Assembly: GCA_011800805.1 (NCBI GenBank)
Contig: MPNW01000022.1
Coordinates: 90,264 to 154,263 of the forward strand
Source: Hirudo medicinalis
Lineage: Eukaryota; Annelida; Clitellata; Hirudinida; Hirudinidae
DNA length: 64,000 bases
Direction of reading: 5' to 3'
Both the position numbers and the translations under genes were made by a program. A model generated the notes under the pieces. That model made no database searches, was not told where the DNA came from, and worked only from the letters and a program-made list of their open reading frames with translations. This document shows, piece by piece, positions 12,315 to 25,564 of the stretch; the first letter of the stretch is position 1, and every line of letters begins with the position of its first letter.

Positions 12315-12806
12315 TTTCGTTTCAGCAACGTTCAGTTTAATAAAGCAGGCCCGAACACGTATAAATCGACAACCACTTCAAGCGCCTTCTCAATTAATTC
12401 CACAATTGGTCACAGCAGCGAGGCAAATCATAGCTTCAAATCAAAGGAAACTGATTCTCATAGAAACATTGAAATCCTTGCAGTACTGCTCCCTAAGAGA
12501 GTTGACATGAGAAAGATTTCAAAGACGCCAGAGAATCCATTGTCTGCTGTTTGAGCAGAACACACCGATGACAAGCGAGTCGAACTATCGAAGCATTCAG
12601 TGAGAGGTTCACACCAGCACAACACAAGGAGGTGCAAATCTCTTCAAGACAATTCAGGGGACACGAGTTCAACAACACCATCCACTTCCTCTCTTCTCTG
12701 CTTCTTATTAAAACATGCAAACAGCGCCGATGTGCTCTTGATCGCCTGCCAATTTCTGGAACAATGCATCGAGAATCATTATCAAGCATTTACAAAAGTG
12801 GGATAG
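12315..12806 (+). other. Unidentified ORF interrupted by one TGA, possible exon or pseudogene
   Basis: From an acceptor-like TTTCGTTTCAG ending near 12325 to TAG at 12804-12806, one frame stays open except for TGA at 12552-12554. The second half encodes a Ser/Thr-rich stretch, then HANSADVLLIACQFLEQC and an end at KVG. The codon content looks more protein-like than the flanks, and the base composition is higher in GC. No ATG start fits, no family is recognised, and the opposite strand is also open at 12493-12789. Could be an unspliced exon of an unseen gene, a pseudogene, or chance. Confidence 0.25.
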
Positions 12807-15059
12807 CTTAAAAACAGCAATAATAATAATAATAATTAATAGTATTTATTTATTAACAATAACCTGGGTGCATGGATTTATTTATTTTATAAATAAGTAG
12901 AATTTATGGATTTTAGGTTTGTTCAGCCCCCTAAAGTTTTGAGGACCCCCCTCAACAGTTACACTCCACTTTCAGGCAACCAACGTAGTTCAATTTGGTC
13001 TTGGAAAAGAATAGTAAAAAAGGTTACCAGATGACGCCCGCAGTCAAGTTTGTACCCAGTTGGGGAGATGCACCCCCGACAAATGGTTAACACCATTTGA
13101 CAAATTTCCCCCCCAGTGACAAATTTCTGAACATATCCCTGCATGGATGCGGTAAAAATAATTCATCATCAGCTTGTCACACTGTTATGAAATAGCAAGC
13201 GTTAAATAAAAGCTTATGAATGGCGTCGACACTGCTGGTCGCTTGTACCTGTTGTGAGCAGTCATAAATACTGACTGGTTTCAGAGATAAGAGTTACATA
13301 TCAATTTGAAATGGCAATTGTTTGAAAAGCATTTTAATAAACAATTATTTAAATAATTTATGCAATTAATTACTTACTTTAATTAATCACTTATTTTGAA
13401 TGTATACATGTATAACTCACGATCAAAATAAATAAATGTCCACACGATATTTCGATAAAACGGATTTATTGAAGTCGTTTTTAGCTTTAATGAGATTTAT
13501 TGATTTAAAAAAAAACAATATTTCTACATATTTCTACATATTTAAATAACATTTCTAGAAAATTTTATGTCAGTTTAAGAACAATGTTTGAAATTAAAAG
13601 TAATAATTATGCACCGATTTCATCAGTGATTAGTGTTTACTAAAAACCGACATGCATCAACGGAGGCCTCAAGCAAAATGCTAATGAGGGTCACCAAGTT
13701 GACCTCTGCTCAGCATAAAGTCCTTGTTACTTGAAATTGTAATTAATTTCCTAAGCGAAACTAATGTGCAATTTATTATTGAATGCGTTAATGAAACATT
13801 CAAGTTCATTAAGTACAACATTAAGTACAAGTTTAAAAGGTTAACGTGGCTTAAACATTGAAGTTCTTGTGAGTTCTTATGATGTCTGAAGAAAGGAAGT
13901 GCAATCCGAAGCAACACGAATTACTTTCCAGGTTATAACTCCAGGACCGCCAGCATAAATTTCGGGCTCTTAGGCACAGCAACCACGGGCCCCTATGTTA
14001 TGTCAATTTGGAAAAGGAAAAATAAGGTCATGATTGTAAAATTTAATACTCTAATACCCGGCGGGCCCGTGGGCACTTCCTCCTCCCTGCCCACTCTCTC
14101 GGCGGCCCCGTATAAGCAAACTTGTCTCCTTTAATGTCTTATTGGAGATGTCAACTTGTTCAGATGATACTCTAATGTTCGCCTTAAAAATTTAATTTCC
14201 AGAATTTGCAGTGGACTTGAAAATCTAACAACGGTGATCTGTTGTGCTCCCTTTTATAGCTGTAGAAAGTCTCTTCTCAGATCAATTCCAGTCGTCGCGA
14301 TGATGATGATGATGACGACGACGACGATAATGATGGTAACGGTGACGATGACGATGATCATTTAACTGACGACGTTTGTACAAGTAATTACTGTGTGGTC
14401 AATGTCCCGATTAAGAGAACCAAGATCAATGTTGATGTCCAAGGACTCTATTTTAGGGATAGAGGATAATTTCAACATGAGATAATAAATGCTTAACATA
14501 TTAAAGCCAGACATGGGTAGTCAGCTGATGTCGGGTAGGCAGAATTTTGACCCCGCTACAAAAAACAGCTGGTTGCATCTGTTTATAGTATTTATTCTTG
14601 GAGAATATTTGAGCACATTCACATGCTCATGCTCATTCGTCATATGTTGATTTATATGCTTATAAAGAATTATTGATGCTAGAAGTGACAAAGGCTGTAA
14701 ACTTTTTTTTACTTTTAAACAATTGCGTCTGCTTCCTTAACGATAAATCAATGGTTTTAAGAATTACGAATATTGTGTATTTACGAAACATTTGTAAGAA
14801 TTTGACAATTCCCGACTTCCCCAACTGACTTATCTTCTATGACACCAAGGGGTCTCAAAGTACGATCAGATGCGGCCCTCCACGACAAAAAATGAAAACA
14901 TGGGAACAAATTAAAAATGGGAAACATGCGCAATTCGTTCTGAAATCTGTTATATGCCCAAGGAATTTCTGAATACTTGAAAATTTCGCATGCTGTGACA
15001 AACAGCAAGAAACTGCAACTTCTTCATGCTTCTTTTCCATGCTAAGTTTTTTTAAACTA
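12807..15059. other. Non-coding stretch with simple repeats and repeat-family fragments
   Basis: Contains an AAT microsatellite at about 12820-12838, a dispersed element at 13015-13140, a GC-richer block at about 13930-14125 rich in GGGCCC and CGGC strings, and a GAT/GAC repeat at 14298-14360. No gene seen. Confidence 0.45.
13015..13140 (-). repeat. Dispersed GC-richer element, second copy
   Basis: Read on the minus strand it shares GTTAACCA, GGGGGTGCATCT.CCCAA and a following TCATCTGGTAACC with 10205-10325. The second half adds CAAATTT repeats. Ends not defined. Confidence 0.45.
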
Positions 15060-15425
15060 AGTTTGAACAAGCAATTCCAGGAACGTTTCTATAATCTGGA
15101 CATGTTCGTCAAAATAAGAAAATCCTTTTGACTATCATTGAAAACTTACTTCCTGACTTACGAGTGGAAATTATCGATTTGCAATCCAATGACATTCCGA
15201 AGGGACAAATTTAAGGAAGGGATTTATATCGAATTTAACAAAAGCCTTCTTTGGACTATTTTGTTCATTTAAAAAGTTTGCTCGTGAATTAATTTCTGCT
15301 TTTGCGTGAGAAGAAAATTTCAAAGTTTAAGTACGTGGAATCTTGCTATAGATCAGCATTATCTGATGAATATTTAAAATCCTTATTTATTTTAGGACCA
15401 CATGCTTTGAACCAAATTCGATGTA
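15060..15425 (+). mobile_element. Decayed hAT-type transposase, C-terminal fragment
   Basis: Several short pieces in different frames match the C-terminal part of hAT transposases of the ZBED5/SCAND3/GTF2IRD2 group: QFQERFYNLD near 15073, ENLLPDLRVEIIDLQSND at about 15139-15192, and the dimerisation-region motif YRSALSDEYLKSL at about 15344-15385. The typical family reads LQLELIDLQ and then SRLTDEHL. Frameshifts and stops separate the pieces, so the copy is dead. Upstream sequence at 14847-14885 (GGGGTCTCAAAGTAC...TGCGGCCCTCC) resembles hAT terminal sequence, but I cannot prove an end. Confidence 0.5.
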
Positions 15426-17011
15426 ATTTTATTTAAAAAAATTCATCAGTTTCATGTACGTCGAAGTAATCAAAAACCCTTTTATTTGCTACTGATATTC
15501 TGTAACCTGCATTCTGCACTGCATCGTAACACGGCAATAAATAGCCTGTTATTCATTCGCTGCATTTTAGTAAATTTATTTCTTGTACTTTCAGCCGCCG
15601 AGACTTCAGATGTCAGCAATGTACATCTTTTAGTAAATATGATCCAAAAATATTCTACATTCAACTTCTCCGAAAATGATTCTTCAAACTTTAATAAAGA
15701 ATTATTCAATTAGTTCACGGGAATTGCAAGTCTTATCCATCCAAAGAAATATAATTAGATTATCATTTAATGTTTGCTGTGATGATTGGAAGATTAAAAT
15801 TAGAAATTAAAGATTCGATTTTTCCGCAGAGACTTAAGTCAATTGAGTTTGTCCGTTTCCTTTCAAGTACTTTTGCAATTTATCTATTTATTCCTTATTA
15901 TATTTTCTGTAATCGATCGTCTGAAAATTTAAGACGTTCCCTTTTTTTCTTTTCCGGATAATAACGGAAGACAAGCTCCCTCCTTTCTCTCTACATACAT
16001 ATCTAAGAGAGATAGCATTTCAATATTTCATGTTGCATTAATTGATTGTTGTTAGTGATATTCTTAAAAATATTGACATTAATAGAAATATTTTAAATGT
16101 TGATTACATTCGAATAATAAATACTGAAGAATAAATCATACTGGCCCCCTCTTGGAGGCCCTGCTTATGGAAATGCGCTCTTAAAACCTTTGAGCCTTGT
16201 GAAATTGTCAGATCAATGAACTCAATAGAACTGATCGATATTTTAAAGATGAAATGTTTGCAGAATCTGCAGTCAGAATTATTACCGACTAGATTAAAGC
16301 AGTTATTCATTCCCCCATAGTTATGAATCGATACAATGTAATATTTATTTATGTTTATCTTTGAATGAAACGTTTAGCCTTGGTCGAAAACCAGCATATT
16401 TTTTTTGGTCTGATGTGTGAAAGGAACTAGAGTTTGTTTTTGTTGCTTGATTTTTCGTGTACTACTCCTGCTTTTCACGTTCAAATGGAATCTCCAAAAA
16501 TAACATTGATGGTGCATCGACGCGAGATATATCACATGAATTTTATTGATTGAAACATTGATTCACCGTGATTACTTGAATCCAAAGCAGTTAAACCACA
16601 ATTCTTTCAAAATTACATGAAATCTTAATTCTGGAATAGGTATAAGATATTTTAATTTTTATGAGACATTTGATAAGGTAAATTTGAATAAAGTTAAAAA
16701 AACTTATTGTAACAACGTTGCTTTAGAAACAATATTTTTCGCCTACTTTATTGAGCATAAAAATGAATTGAATAATTATACAGACACGTTGAGGGAAAAC
16801 GTATTACCGTAGCATGTACCTCGCAGACTCCAGAAAGCTTGATAACATCTCTCGAGCGTCTCAGTTCAGCTTCTTGGGAATTTAAAAATATGAAAACGGA
16901 ATGCATTTGGTGCTCGTAAGACCACTTTCAAATCTAATATTTGCAACAATATTCTTCGAAAAGTTGGTAAATAAGAATTTAATATGATTAATAAAAACTA
17001 TTTCATGTAAA
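15426..17011. other. Intergenic, upstream of the agrin-like gene
   Basis: AT-rich with short chance ORFs only. Probable promoter region of the agrin-like gene in the last few hundred bases; no specific element recognised. Confidence 0.4.
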
Positions 17012-20000
17012 ATGTATTTAACGTATATTTTAAAATTTTTAATCATTGTGTTTCTGACAATTTTCGATAATTATTTTGCTCGCGCGTCGTCTGCTGATCT
17101 TCGTGGCCACTTTAGAGGCTTGTTTGGATACAAAGTGGACAATTGCTTTGATGATCCGATCGAGCAGCGAGTTAGAAAGTCCGATTTTATTTTTACTGGA
17201 ACTATAAGAAAAATCCAGAGAGAAAATGGTGAGGTAAAAACTTCTTTTGTGGAAATCAAAAGAATCTTCAAGGGGGAGAATCGCCTTGATCTCTTGATTC
17301 TTTCTGAGGTCGAGGGGAGGTTTTTGCCGGTGAAATATAAAGTGTGCATCGTAGAAGGATTTGAAAATGAGAATATTTGCTTCAAAAAAGTTTTTGAACG
17401 AGACACATGGCTTTTCTTCACCAATGCGGGAGGAGGCAGACTCTTTTTAAATTCGTCTTTGGCGAAGTTGTCCATTGTTAACATTGCGCGGACAGAAGCT
17501 GCTGCAAAAGGTAGTTCCGTTGTGACATAGTTTGTTTATTTTCGTTATTATCGTTTTAAATTCTACTTAACAGATATAAATTAATTAATTATGTCCCCAT
17601 AATATAAAAATTTATAAAGGAAGGGATTTCCATTGTAGAAAGCTCCTGAATTAATAAATTTCATTAAAAATTGAGAACATGAATAAACAAACCAGTTCAT
17701 TTTCAGTTTAGTCAGTTCTTGAGCTATCTAAAGCAATTACGCTCCTTTAAGAGGCTTTACTCTAATAATGAACAAAAACTAAGTATCTCTTGTATTTTTT
17801 GGGAGAAATTGTGAGGCTCACAGTGTATGAAATTGGCATGTTTCATCAGTGAAACAGCTAGAAAGTAAAGCATTAAAACATATTATAATATCACATATTT
17901 GAAGGAATCAAAGGTTGTTTGTGGCTGATCTCATGATAACCTTGTTTAAGTTGATTGTTAATTAAATGAATTGCATGAAAATGTTGTAGTGTGTATGCAT
18001 GTGTCACGATGATCATCACATCCTTACATTTATGATGCCTTCTAAGCAAAATAGTACATGAAATACCTTATTCAGGTCTTAGTATAAGTCTTATATAATG
18101 CTCTCGAGTGCAGTATGTTGATCATTTTAGATGGAGGTGTGAACTTAATGTGATACTACATAACAATACTCGTAATATTGGAGCTGATGATGATGATGAT
18201 GATAATAACACATGAAGTCATTTATTTCAGATATTTTTTCCTTGAGTAAACTAATAAAATTGTGTGGAAGAAATCACAGCATCCAAATTATTAAGATGTT
18301 TGTTATGGACCAATGAGTTGCACTAAAGCATGCACACTGGTGATGGTTGCATGTGTGTTTACTGAGCAGTCTTGGCTCAGAATGTTTTTAAATTCTTTCT
18401 CCTTGCAAACAAAGTACTTGCAATAATGCGTTAAGAACAATTTTGTGCTTAATTGAGGCATCTTTGTGAGAGAATTCCTTCAATCTGCTGTTTATAATAA
18501 GCCTTGAAAATGTAGGTTTTAAGTTACTTGTTGCTGTAAATATTTTTTATATATACAGTTTTCTTTTACGATGCGACAATATTTTTTTTTTCAGGGCAAC
18601 AATACATATCACCAAGGATTACCTACTTCAACCTCAAAGGTTCTTAACACAATATCTTTCTGATTGCCAGGTTTTGCTAAGCTTTCCTGATATTCCTCTC
18701 TGCTGTTCTCTCTTTCATCAGCATCAGCATTATCATCATCATCATCATCATCATCACCCCCAAACATTATTCTCATGTTTCAAGAATATTGCTATTTTTT
18801 ATTCTTTTCAAAGTATTTTCAAGTCTTGACTGATCACTTGGTGCATCAACATTGACAAAATTATAAAAAAAAATATTGATGCATATTATTTGCTGTCTTA
18901 GTATTTAAATCTAATATGATCTAATTCTTTTTAGTAATTTGGATCTAATTTTTGCATCATCATCAATACTATTATTAACTGCTGCTTTTATTAAGATACT
19001 AAAGTATCTTTGCTGCAGGTCAGGATGAATGCCCTCACAAGCCATGTCCATTTGGAGGGCAATGTCACAAAAATCTCATATCAGGCTATTATCAGTGCAG
19101 GTGCATGTTTGATTGCACTGGAGATGAGAGGGTGGTGTGTGGCAGTGATGGTGAGACTTACAAGAATTCTTGCCAACTCAACAAGACTTCCTGTCTCATG
19201 AAGAAAATCATTGAGGCGGCTCACGAGGGCTCCTGCGGTTAGTCGCGACGGATTGTTTGTTCACGGCATGGTGGATGGCTCGGATGAAGCTTAGAGAGGT
19301 GGAAGATTCCATGAAATTCTGCACATGCAATGCCTACATGTTGCTACTCATTGATAGAAGGCTATGCATCATTATAAGTGATACAAATCATATTGTAGTC
19401 ACCACCTGGCTTAGATGTTCTTCAGCATAATTACAGCCATCGCCAAGCTCATTATGTTAATGTTTACAAATGTTATGCAAAAACTTTTGATGAGAGTTTT
19501 GCATTGGAATGCAACAGTTGCATGTCACTAAATCATTCCTGGCTTCGGTGCATTGTTGCTCGACAAGAACTCCTGCCAGGTGATGAATGCTTTTTGTGAT
19601 GTTCTCTTAGGCCGTAATTGCTCGAACAAAAAGAGCCTTCGTTGTTATTAGCATTTACAGGTTAATTGTCTTTCAGAAGCAAAGGATCCCTGTCTGAATG
19701 TTACCTGCCTTTTTGGATCGAAGTGCTTCTCCCGGGGACCCTCGTATGCCTGCACGTGCACGAGGGACGACACTTGCGACAAGGAGGAGAACAACAGCAT
19801 CGAAGGAAGTTTTGAGGGGAGGAATGACATATTGTGCGGTACCGACGGCAGGGAATACAGTAACATTTGCCAGCTCGAGTACAAGATGTGTCTCAATCAA
19901 AAGGAAATCAACGTCTCGCACCAAGGATCGTGTGGTACGTTACATCTTCTTCACGACCTCGAGCTTTAGAAAATATTTTGTACGAAATACATTCAGAATG

Positions 20001-23000
20001 TTTATTTAATGCAACGTTTGTCGGCAGATCCGTGTCAGAATTTGCAGTGTTATTTTGGTGCCACGTGCATTGTTCACGACAACAAGTTGGCTTCTTGTGC
20101 CTGCCAACAGAATTGCTCCCAGGTTTTTAAATTGTGATTTAATTATGGGCTTCTAAATATATTCAGTTGAACTAATGTAATCTCAACTGGGAACCTCTTG
20201 GGAAAAATGAATTTTCACTCTTTCAGTATTTTAAATGATCATTATCAAGGAGTGGTTCGTCACAGAGACATTAATCATCTTAAAACACTACCTCTGACGC
20301 TATGCAAATGGCGCATTATAAATTAACTATTATTATTATTATTATTAAATTAATTTTAAGTTAAGTCGTATGCATTCGTGCTGCAGGTGGTGCAGAAGCA
20401 GTGCGGTTCTGATGGGGAGACTTACGACAACAACTGCTTCATGAACAGGGCGTCCTGCTCGAGACAACAGGAGATCACCTTGCTCCACAACGGCCCTTGT
20501 GGTTTGTGACGGCCTCTGATTATGTTTTTACGTTCTTCGTTCGTTAGGGTGACGTCGTTACGTTCACGACCCAGTGGTGAAGTGCGACGACGAGGAGTGT
20601 CGATACGGCAGCGAGTGCATCGAGGGGGAGTGCGTCTGTCCTTCGAACTGTTCGACGGAAGAGGAACCCGTGTGTGCCACGGACGGATCGACTCACGTCA
20701 ACGAGTGCGCCCTGCTCGCATTTGCCTGCAACCGGAGACTTCCCGTAGCCGTCGCTTACCTCGGCGACTGCGAAGAGGAACTTCACGTCGAAGGTGGTGT
20801 CGATGTCTTTGTTTTTAAACGAAGCACGTTCTGCCGTCGTGTGCATTTTGCTCGCAGTGGATTCATACCGTCGACAAATTGCCATGTCGAAGAATGCGTT
20901 TAAATGCATCCGTTCGATTACACGAAGACTTTATGAATGATTAAAGTTAATTTGATTTATCAAACAAATGACTAAATAAATAAATTGTCGATTCACGTCC
21001 CATCAGTTTTTGTTCTTTGTCGGTTTCGTGCGTCACGCCGAAGTCGATTCATCTCGACGAGAACTCGAGCGTTTATTGATAGCAATGAGTTACAATGTAA
21101 ATAAATCGATCATCACGTTCCAACGATAATCTTCGATAACCGATTGATTTTTACAGATGCCTGCGAAGACATAAAGTGTTTGTACGGAGGTAGATGTGAT
21201 GTTTCATTGGCTGATGGCAAAAGAGTCGAGAAATGTCTCTGTTCATTTTTCTGCGAAGACGAAAGGTTAGTAGCGTTCGGCGTCGTCCTCGTGCGAGGTG
21301 CGCGCACTTTCGTCCGACACGTCGTCGAGTGGCTCGCGTCGTCGACGATTCGTTATTAAATATTTACGATTAATTTTAATTATTCCGACACGTTTCGAAA
21401 GCATCTTCAAGAAGACATTCAATACTGCTTAATCTGCTGCTACAAGAATTTGTATTTTTTCTAATTGAATATTGTTATTATTTGTAGGAATGTTGTTTAT
21501 GTTTATTGTATTTGCTGTGTACATGCCAATAAACAAGCGATGTTCTCTGATGTTGAATGGCTGGAAAAACTTGTTTATGTTTGAAACCTTATAGGATGTC
21601 TGTGTGTGGCTCAGACAAGAGAATTTATTTCAATGAATGTTACCTCATGAGATCTGCCTGCAGGAAACAAACTCTCGTCGAACCTCGGCCAATGCAGTTT
21701 TGCCAAGGTTACGGACGATCTTTATCTTTTTTGACCATACTTGCTTTGTACTTAATTTAATGTTGCTAAATTATTTTTCACTGTTTCATTGAGCCTTCAT
21801 GATGCAATGGCAAGAGTTTGATTTAGTTAAACATCTTTTTTTGATATGGAATGGCCTCAGTTTGAGTTGCTTAAAATTATACAGAAAATATTAAATTTAT
21901 TCTTGCAGGTTATTTATTAATGTAAAAGTGCGAGGGTGTAGTTGAAAAATCGATCTCCTCTAAATGACGAGCTTAATTTAACAAAACTTGATTAATGTAT
22001 ATGTAAACATTCACACATGGTAAAACATTCAGATTCCAACTCAGACTTTGACTCCAACTTTGTACAGATTCTACAGAAGAGTTCTGTGATGGATTCCCAG
22101 TCATGAGGAATCAATCAACAGGTGACGAAATGCAATGTGCAGGTGAGGTCACGGATGACTGTCCACCTGAAGGTTATTGCCACATCATCGAAAATGGGGG
22201 GAGATGTTGTCAAGGATGTGAGCTTATTTTCTTTGAATATGTCACAATTTTGTCTAAATCATACATTTATAAATTATTTAGAATTAAATATTCTTGGCAA
22301 TCAAATGCATTCTAAGCATTTCCAAGACATGTTACTATGTGCCATTTAATAAATTAGATTTATAGTCATAAAAAGTCAAGTTTTGCATTAGTGAAAGAGT
22401 GATGTTTCAACTTTAGCTATATTGTTGGAATTTTATTTTGGCAGACCAAGTTGTGTCTGGTTGTGAGATGAGTGAATATGGATGTTGCACAGACCTTGTA
22501 ACTGCCGCTCTTGGCCCTGAATATTTTGGTTGTGATCTAGAAGGTAGGTAACATTTAAAAACTGAGTAAAACGAATTGTCACATAATTTGTCAATTAATT
22601 GGCACTAATGCAAAGACATACAAATCTGAAACTAAAGTTTTTGATAGCTCAGAGGGTTGCATTCCTGCTTGCGTTGTTCGCAACAGTTGCAATGTGCTGT
22701 GTTTGCAACCCAGCTTGCATGGCCTCAAGTGTCCTTTGGAAGAAGCCCCATGTAAATACTTAACAAAAAACATCTCTGATGATCTGCATATGTTGCAGAA
22801 TGTATAAGTGAACTTCAAGTAAAAATGTAAACATTCTAAAAAGGTTTCTAAGTTTTTTTCATTTTGTGCAGATGAGTTAGCCTGCCAATGCAATCCTCTT
22901 GGATCTCTGGAAGCAATGTGTGGTCAAGACACCAGAAGATGCAACTGCAAGCCAAGAGTGGCAGGCATGAGATGTGATAGGTGTGAATCAAACTACTGGG

Positions 23001-25273
23001 GTTTCCTCAGGATTGCTGATGGAGAAGATGGCTGTCAAGGTTGGTTTGTAGTTTTTATTATTACTTCAAATTATTCAACAAATTCAAATAATTTATTTAC
23101 TAATAAATAAAGAAGATAAATAGAACTAGTTCATGTTCATCTGTGCTTCATCAATTCTTTTGATAATACAAATTGAAGTTTCTGATTGTGTCAGTGTTGA
23201 TGTATTGAAGATATATTTTGTTTTGCATAACATCAGTACTTAATGCTAAAATTCAACCTGCAGCATGCAACTGTAATGAATATGGCTCTTTGAGAGATGA
23301 CTGTGACCAAATGACAGGACAATGCATGTGTTTGGAAAATGTCACGGGTGTTAAATGTGACACGTGCAACAATGGGTCTCCAATCACAGAGCAAGGATGT
23401 TCAGGTGGGTTATGAAGAGATAAACTTAGAAGGGGAGAGTGAGTAACTCTGACCAAGTATCAGGATTAAAACTGCATATCTCAAGTGAATTTTGAACATA
23501 AATAGGGTTTATTTATTATTCTGAAATACTTTAACATATCTCTATGTGCATCATTGGAATTGCTTCATATTTTAAATTCTAAGCTTTTTCTCAGATGAAG
23601 ATGCCAAAACTGCCAGCTCTGAACCACAAAATATGACATCCCAACTCCCAAGCAAAACCAAGAGGCCAACAAAGACCTCAAAATACACAAGGCTCCATAA
23701 AGTAACAAAAGCAATTAAAAGAAAACACACAGAAACAACAGAGTCCATCACCCTCTCTTTCCTTCAAGTTGAAGTCACAGAGAATGCAGAATTAGCAACA
23801 CCAGATGTTACCTATTCCACTGGTGTTGATGACATATCTACGGCAACGACAAGCAATGAGACCGATCCTGAAGTTGTCGTTAATTCCACAACTTCCCCGA
23901 TGACCACTTCCACCACAACTCTCCAGACCACTACAGAAGATATCTGTAAGCAGTTTTGTTTCAAAAATGTTTTCCGGTACCGTCTCGAGAGCCGATAGCA
24001 ATTATAGCATTCCTGTTACGAACGTGTTTATTATTTAACGTCAATAGTTACAGAGTCCTAAGATTTCAATTAATTAACGAATTTATGTTTTATAATATTC
24101 AATATTTCAAAATGGTTATAATGCATTAGGAATATAATATTCTAATTTTTCTTGCATAGCTTCAGCAGATTATACAACACCCTACTTCACTGGAGATTCA
24201 TTTGTGGAATTGAAATCTTTGGAGCACGGAAGTCGGGACATAAGCATCGAGATCGGATTCCGGGCGCTTTCTTCGAACGGGCTTCTCTTTTACGCCGGAC
24301 ATCTTGATGTCAAGAAGGGGACTTTATTTCAATTGCAATAGTTAATGGTTCCTTGGAGCTCAGGTATTTCTGCATTGAATTACCTTTTTTTTAATGTACT
24401 TATGCACGTGCAGCCGTGCTTGATACGTGACCCATCCAGATACGACCTCGGAAGTGGCTCGACGACCCTGAAGATTGCTTCGGGGGTGAAACTTAATCAA
24501 TTGCATCGAGCCAATGCAGTTAGGCACGGTCGTGACGGGCTTTTGAAGCTGGACGACGAATTGAAGGATGCCGGCCTGAGCCCCGGACAGATCCGGTCTC
24601 TTGATTTGGGGCTACCTATCTATCTGGGCTCAGTACCTGATAAGTCTATGATGTTTGAGGACTAACATGTGCTACATGTGTTGGAAATTTTCTTAATAGG
24701 CTGAAATATTCAACAGCGAGCAAAGAAACAGCCATGTCGGGCACGGTTTCCACGGTTGCATCGATTTTTTGAGGATCATGAGTTCAGAGCTGAACTATGA
24801 GTATGATTTGTGCAAAACCTCATCGCCTGACATATTGTCGGACAGAAAAACCTGTAAGTGGACTTTGCTACTTTGCTCTAGTTCCTAAAAAGCAATGGCA
24901 ATGTGTTTTTATCTTAGCTTTGCCTCTTCTTATTCCCATGATTAATTGATGACTCACCATTCAATAACTGCTGAAATAGAGAAATCAATTTTAATTTGTT
25001 CCTAAGATATTCTTAAAAACGCTCCAGATGACTGTAGAGACTCATGCACAGATTACGAATGTATCAAGGAGATGTCATGCCAACCAGGCAAAGAGTTCGT
25101 TTTTGCGTGCAAGTGTCCCAAGAGGAATTATGGTAATTTTGTTTTACATTTTGATGACTGATGAATAAGGTGTTTTATCAAATGAATTCTAACCAGGACT
25201 TCATTGCGAGTTTGAGGACTATTCCGTGGAGGTGCCAAACAACCACACAGACCTAAGAAAGAGGATCTTGTGA
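17012..25273 (+). CDS. AGRN: Agrin-like extracellular matrix protein, short architecture
   Basis: Secreted basement-membrane protein. Eighteen exons: 17012-17510, 19019-19237, 19677-19934, 20028-20122, 20387-20501, 20575-20793, 21157-21265, 21595-21707, 22068-22217, 22445-22543, 22872-23039, 23264-23404, 23595-23945, 24160-24363, 24440-24632, 24700-24853, 25028-25132, 25197-25273. Order: signal peptide (first about 25 residues), NtA domain (ending FFTNAGGGRLFLNSSL), five Kazal/follistatin units (CGSDGETYKNSC type), the agrin linker YGCCTD..TAALGPEYFGC, two laminin-EGF modules, a Thr/Ser-rich spacer, one LamG, one EGF and a short tail to TGA. About 1,090 residues against about 2,000 in vertebrates; no SEA domain and no second or third LamG. 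Exon 14 needs a one-base correction (see findings). Agrin identity rests on NtA plus the YGCC linker plus laminin-EGF order. Confidence 0.88.
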
Positions 25274-25564
25274 TGCAGATATTTCAAAATTGTTAACCAA
25301 TAATATTATAATTATATGGATTTCTATCGTTTCTGCATAAACTAAGAACTGGTTGCTTGTTCTATTCAATGAGGCTTAAAATGCTTCGGACGTTTACTGG
25401 TCAAATGTGATAAACCTTCTGAAATTGCAGCATAACAGCTGCAGAACACAAACATGATTATCAAGAAAATCTTCAAGGAAGTTCAATATCTTGGGTTCCA
25501 ATCATTAATTTAATAGGTCCCCAAACAGAATTCACAAATAATTAATTTAGCATTAATCAAAAAT

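Noticed and set aside
17071..17484. 137-codon minus-strand ORF opposite agrin exon 1
   Set aside because: Shadow of the NtA coding sequence, which has a signal peptide and family motifs.
20522..20909. Overlapping ORFs on both strands over agrin exon 6
   Set aside because: Only the frame with Kazal cysteines splices in phase (acceptor at 20573-20574); the others lack any family pattern. A TAG acceptor at 20546-20547 was tested and gives a stop.
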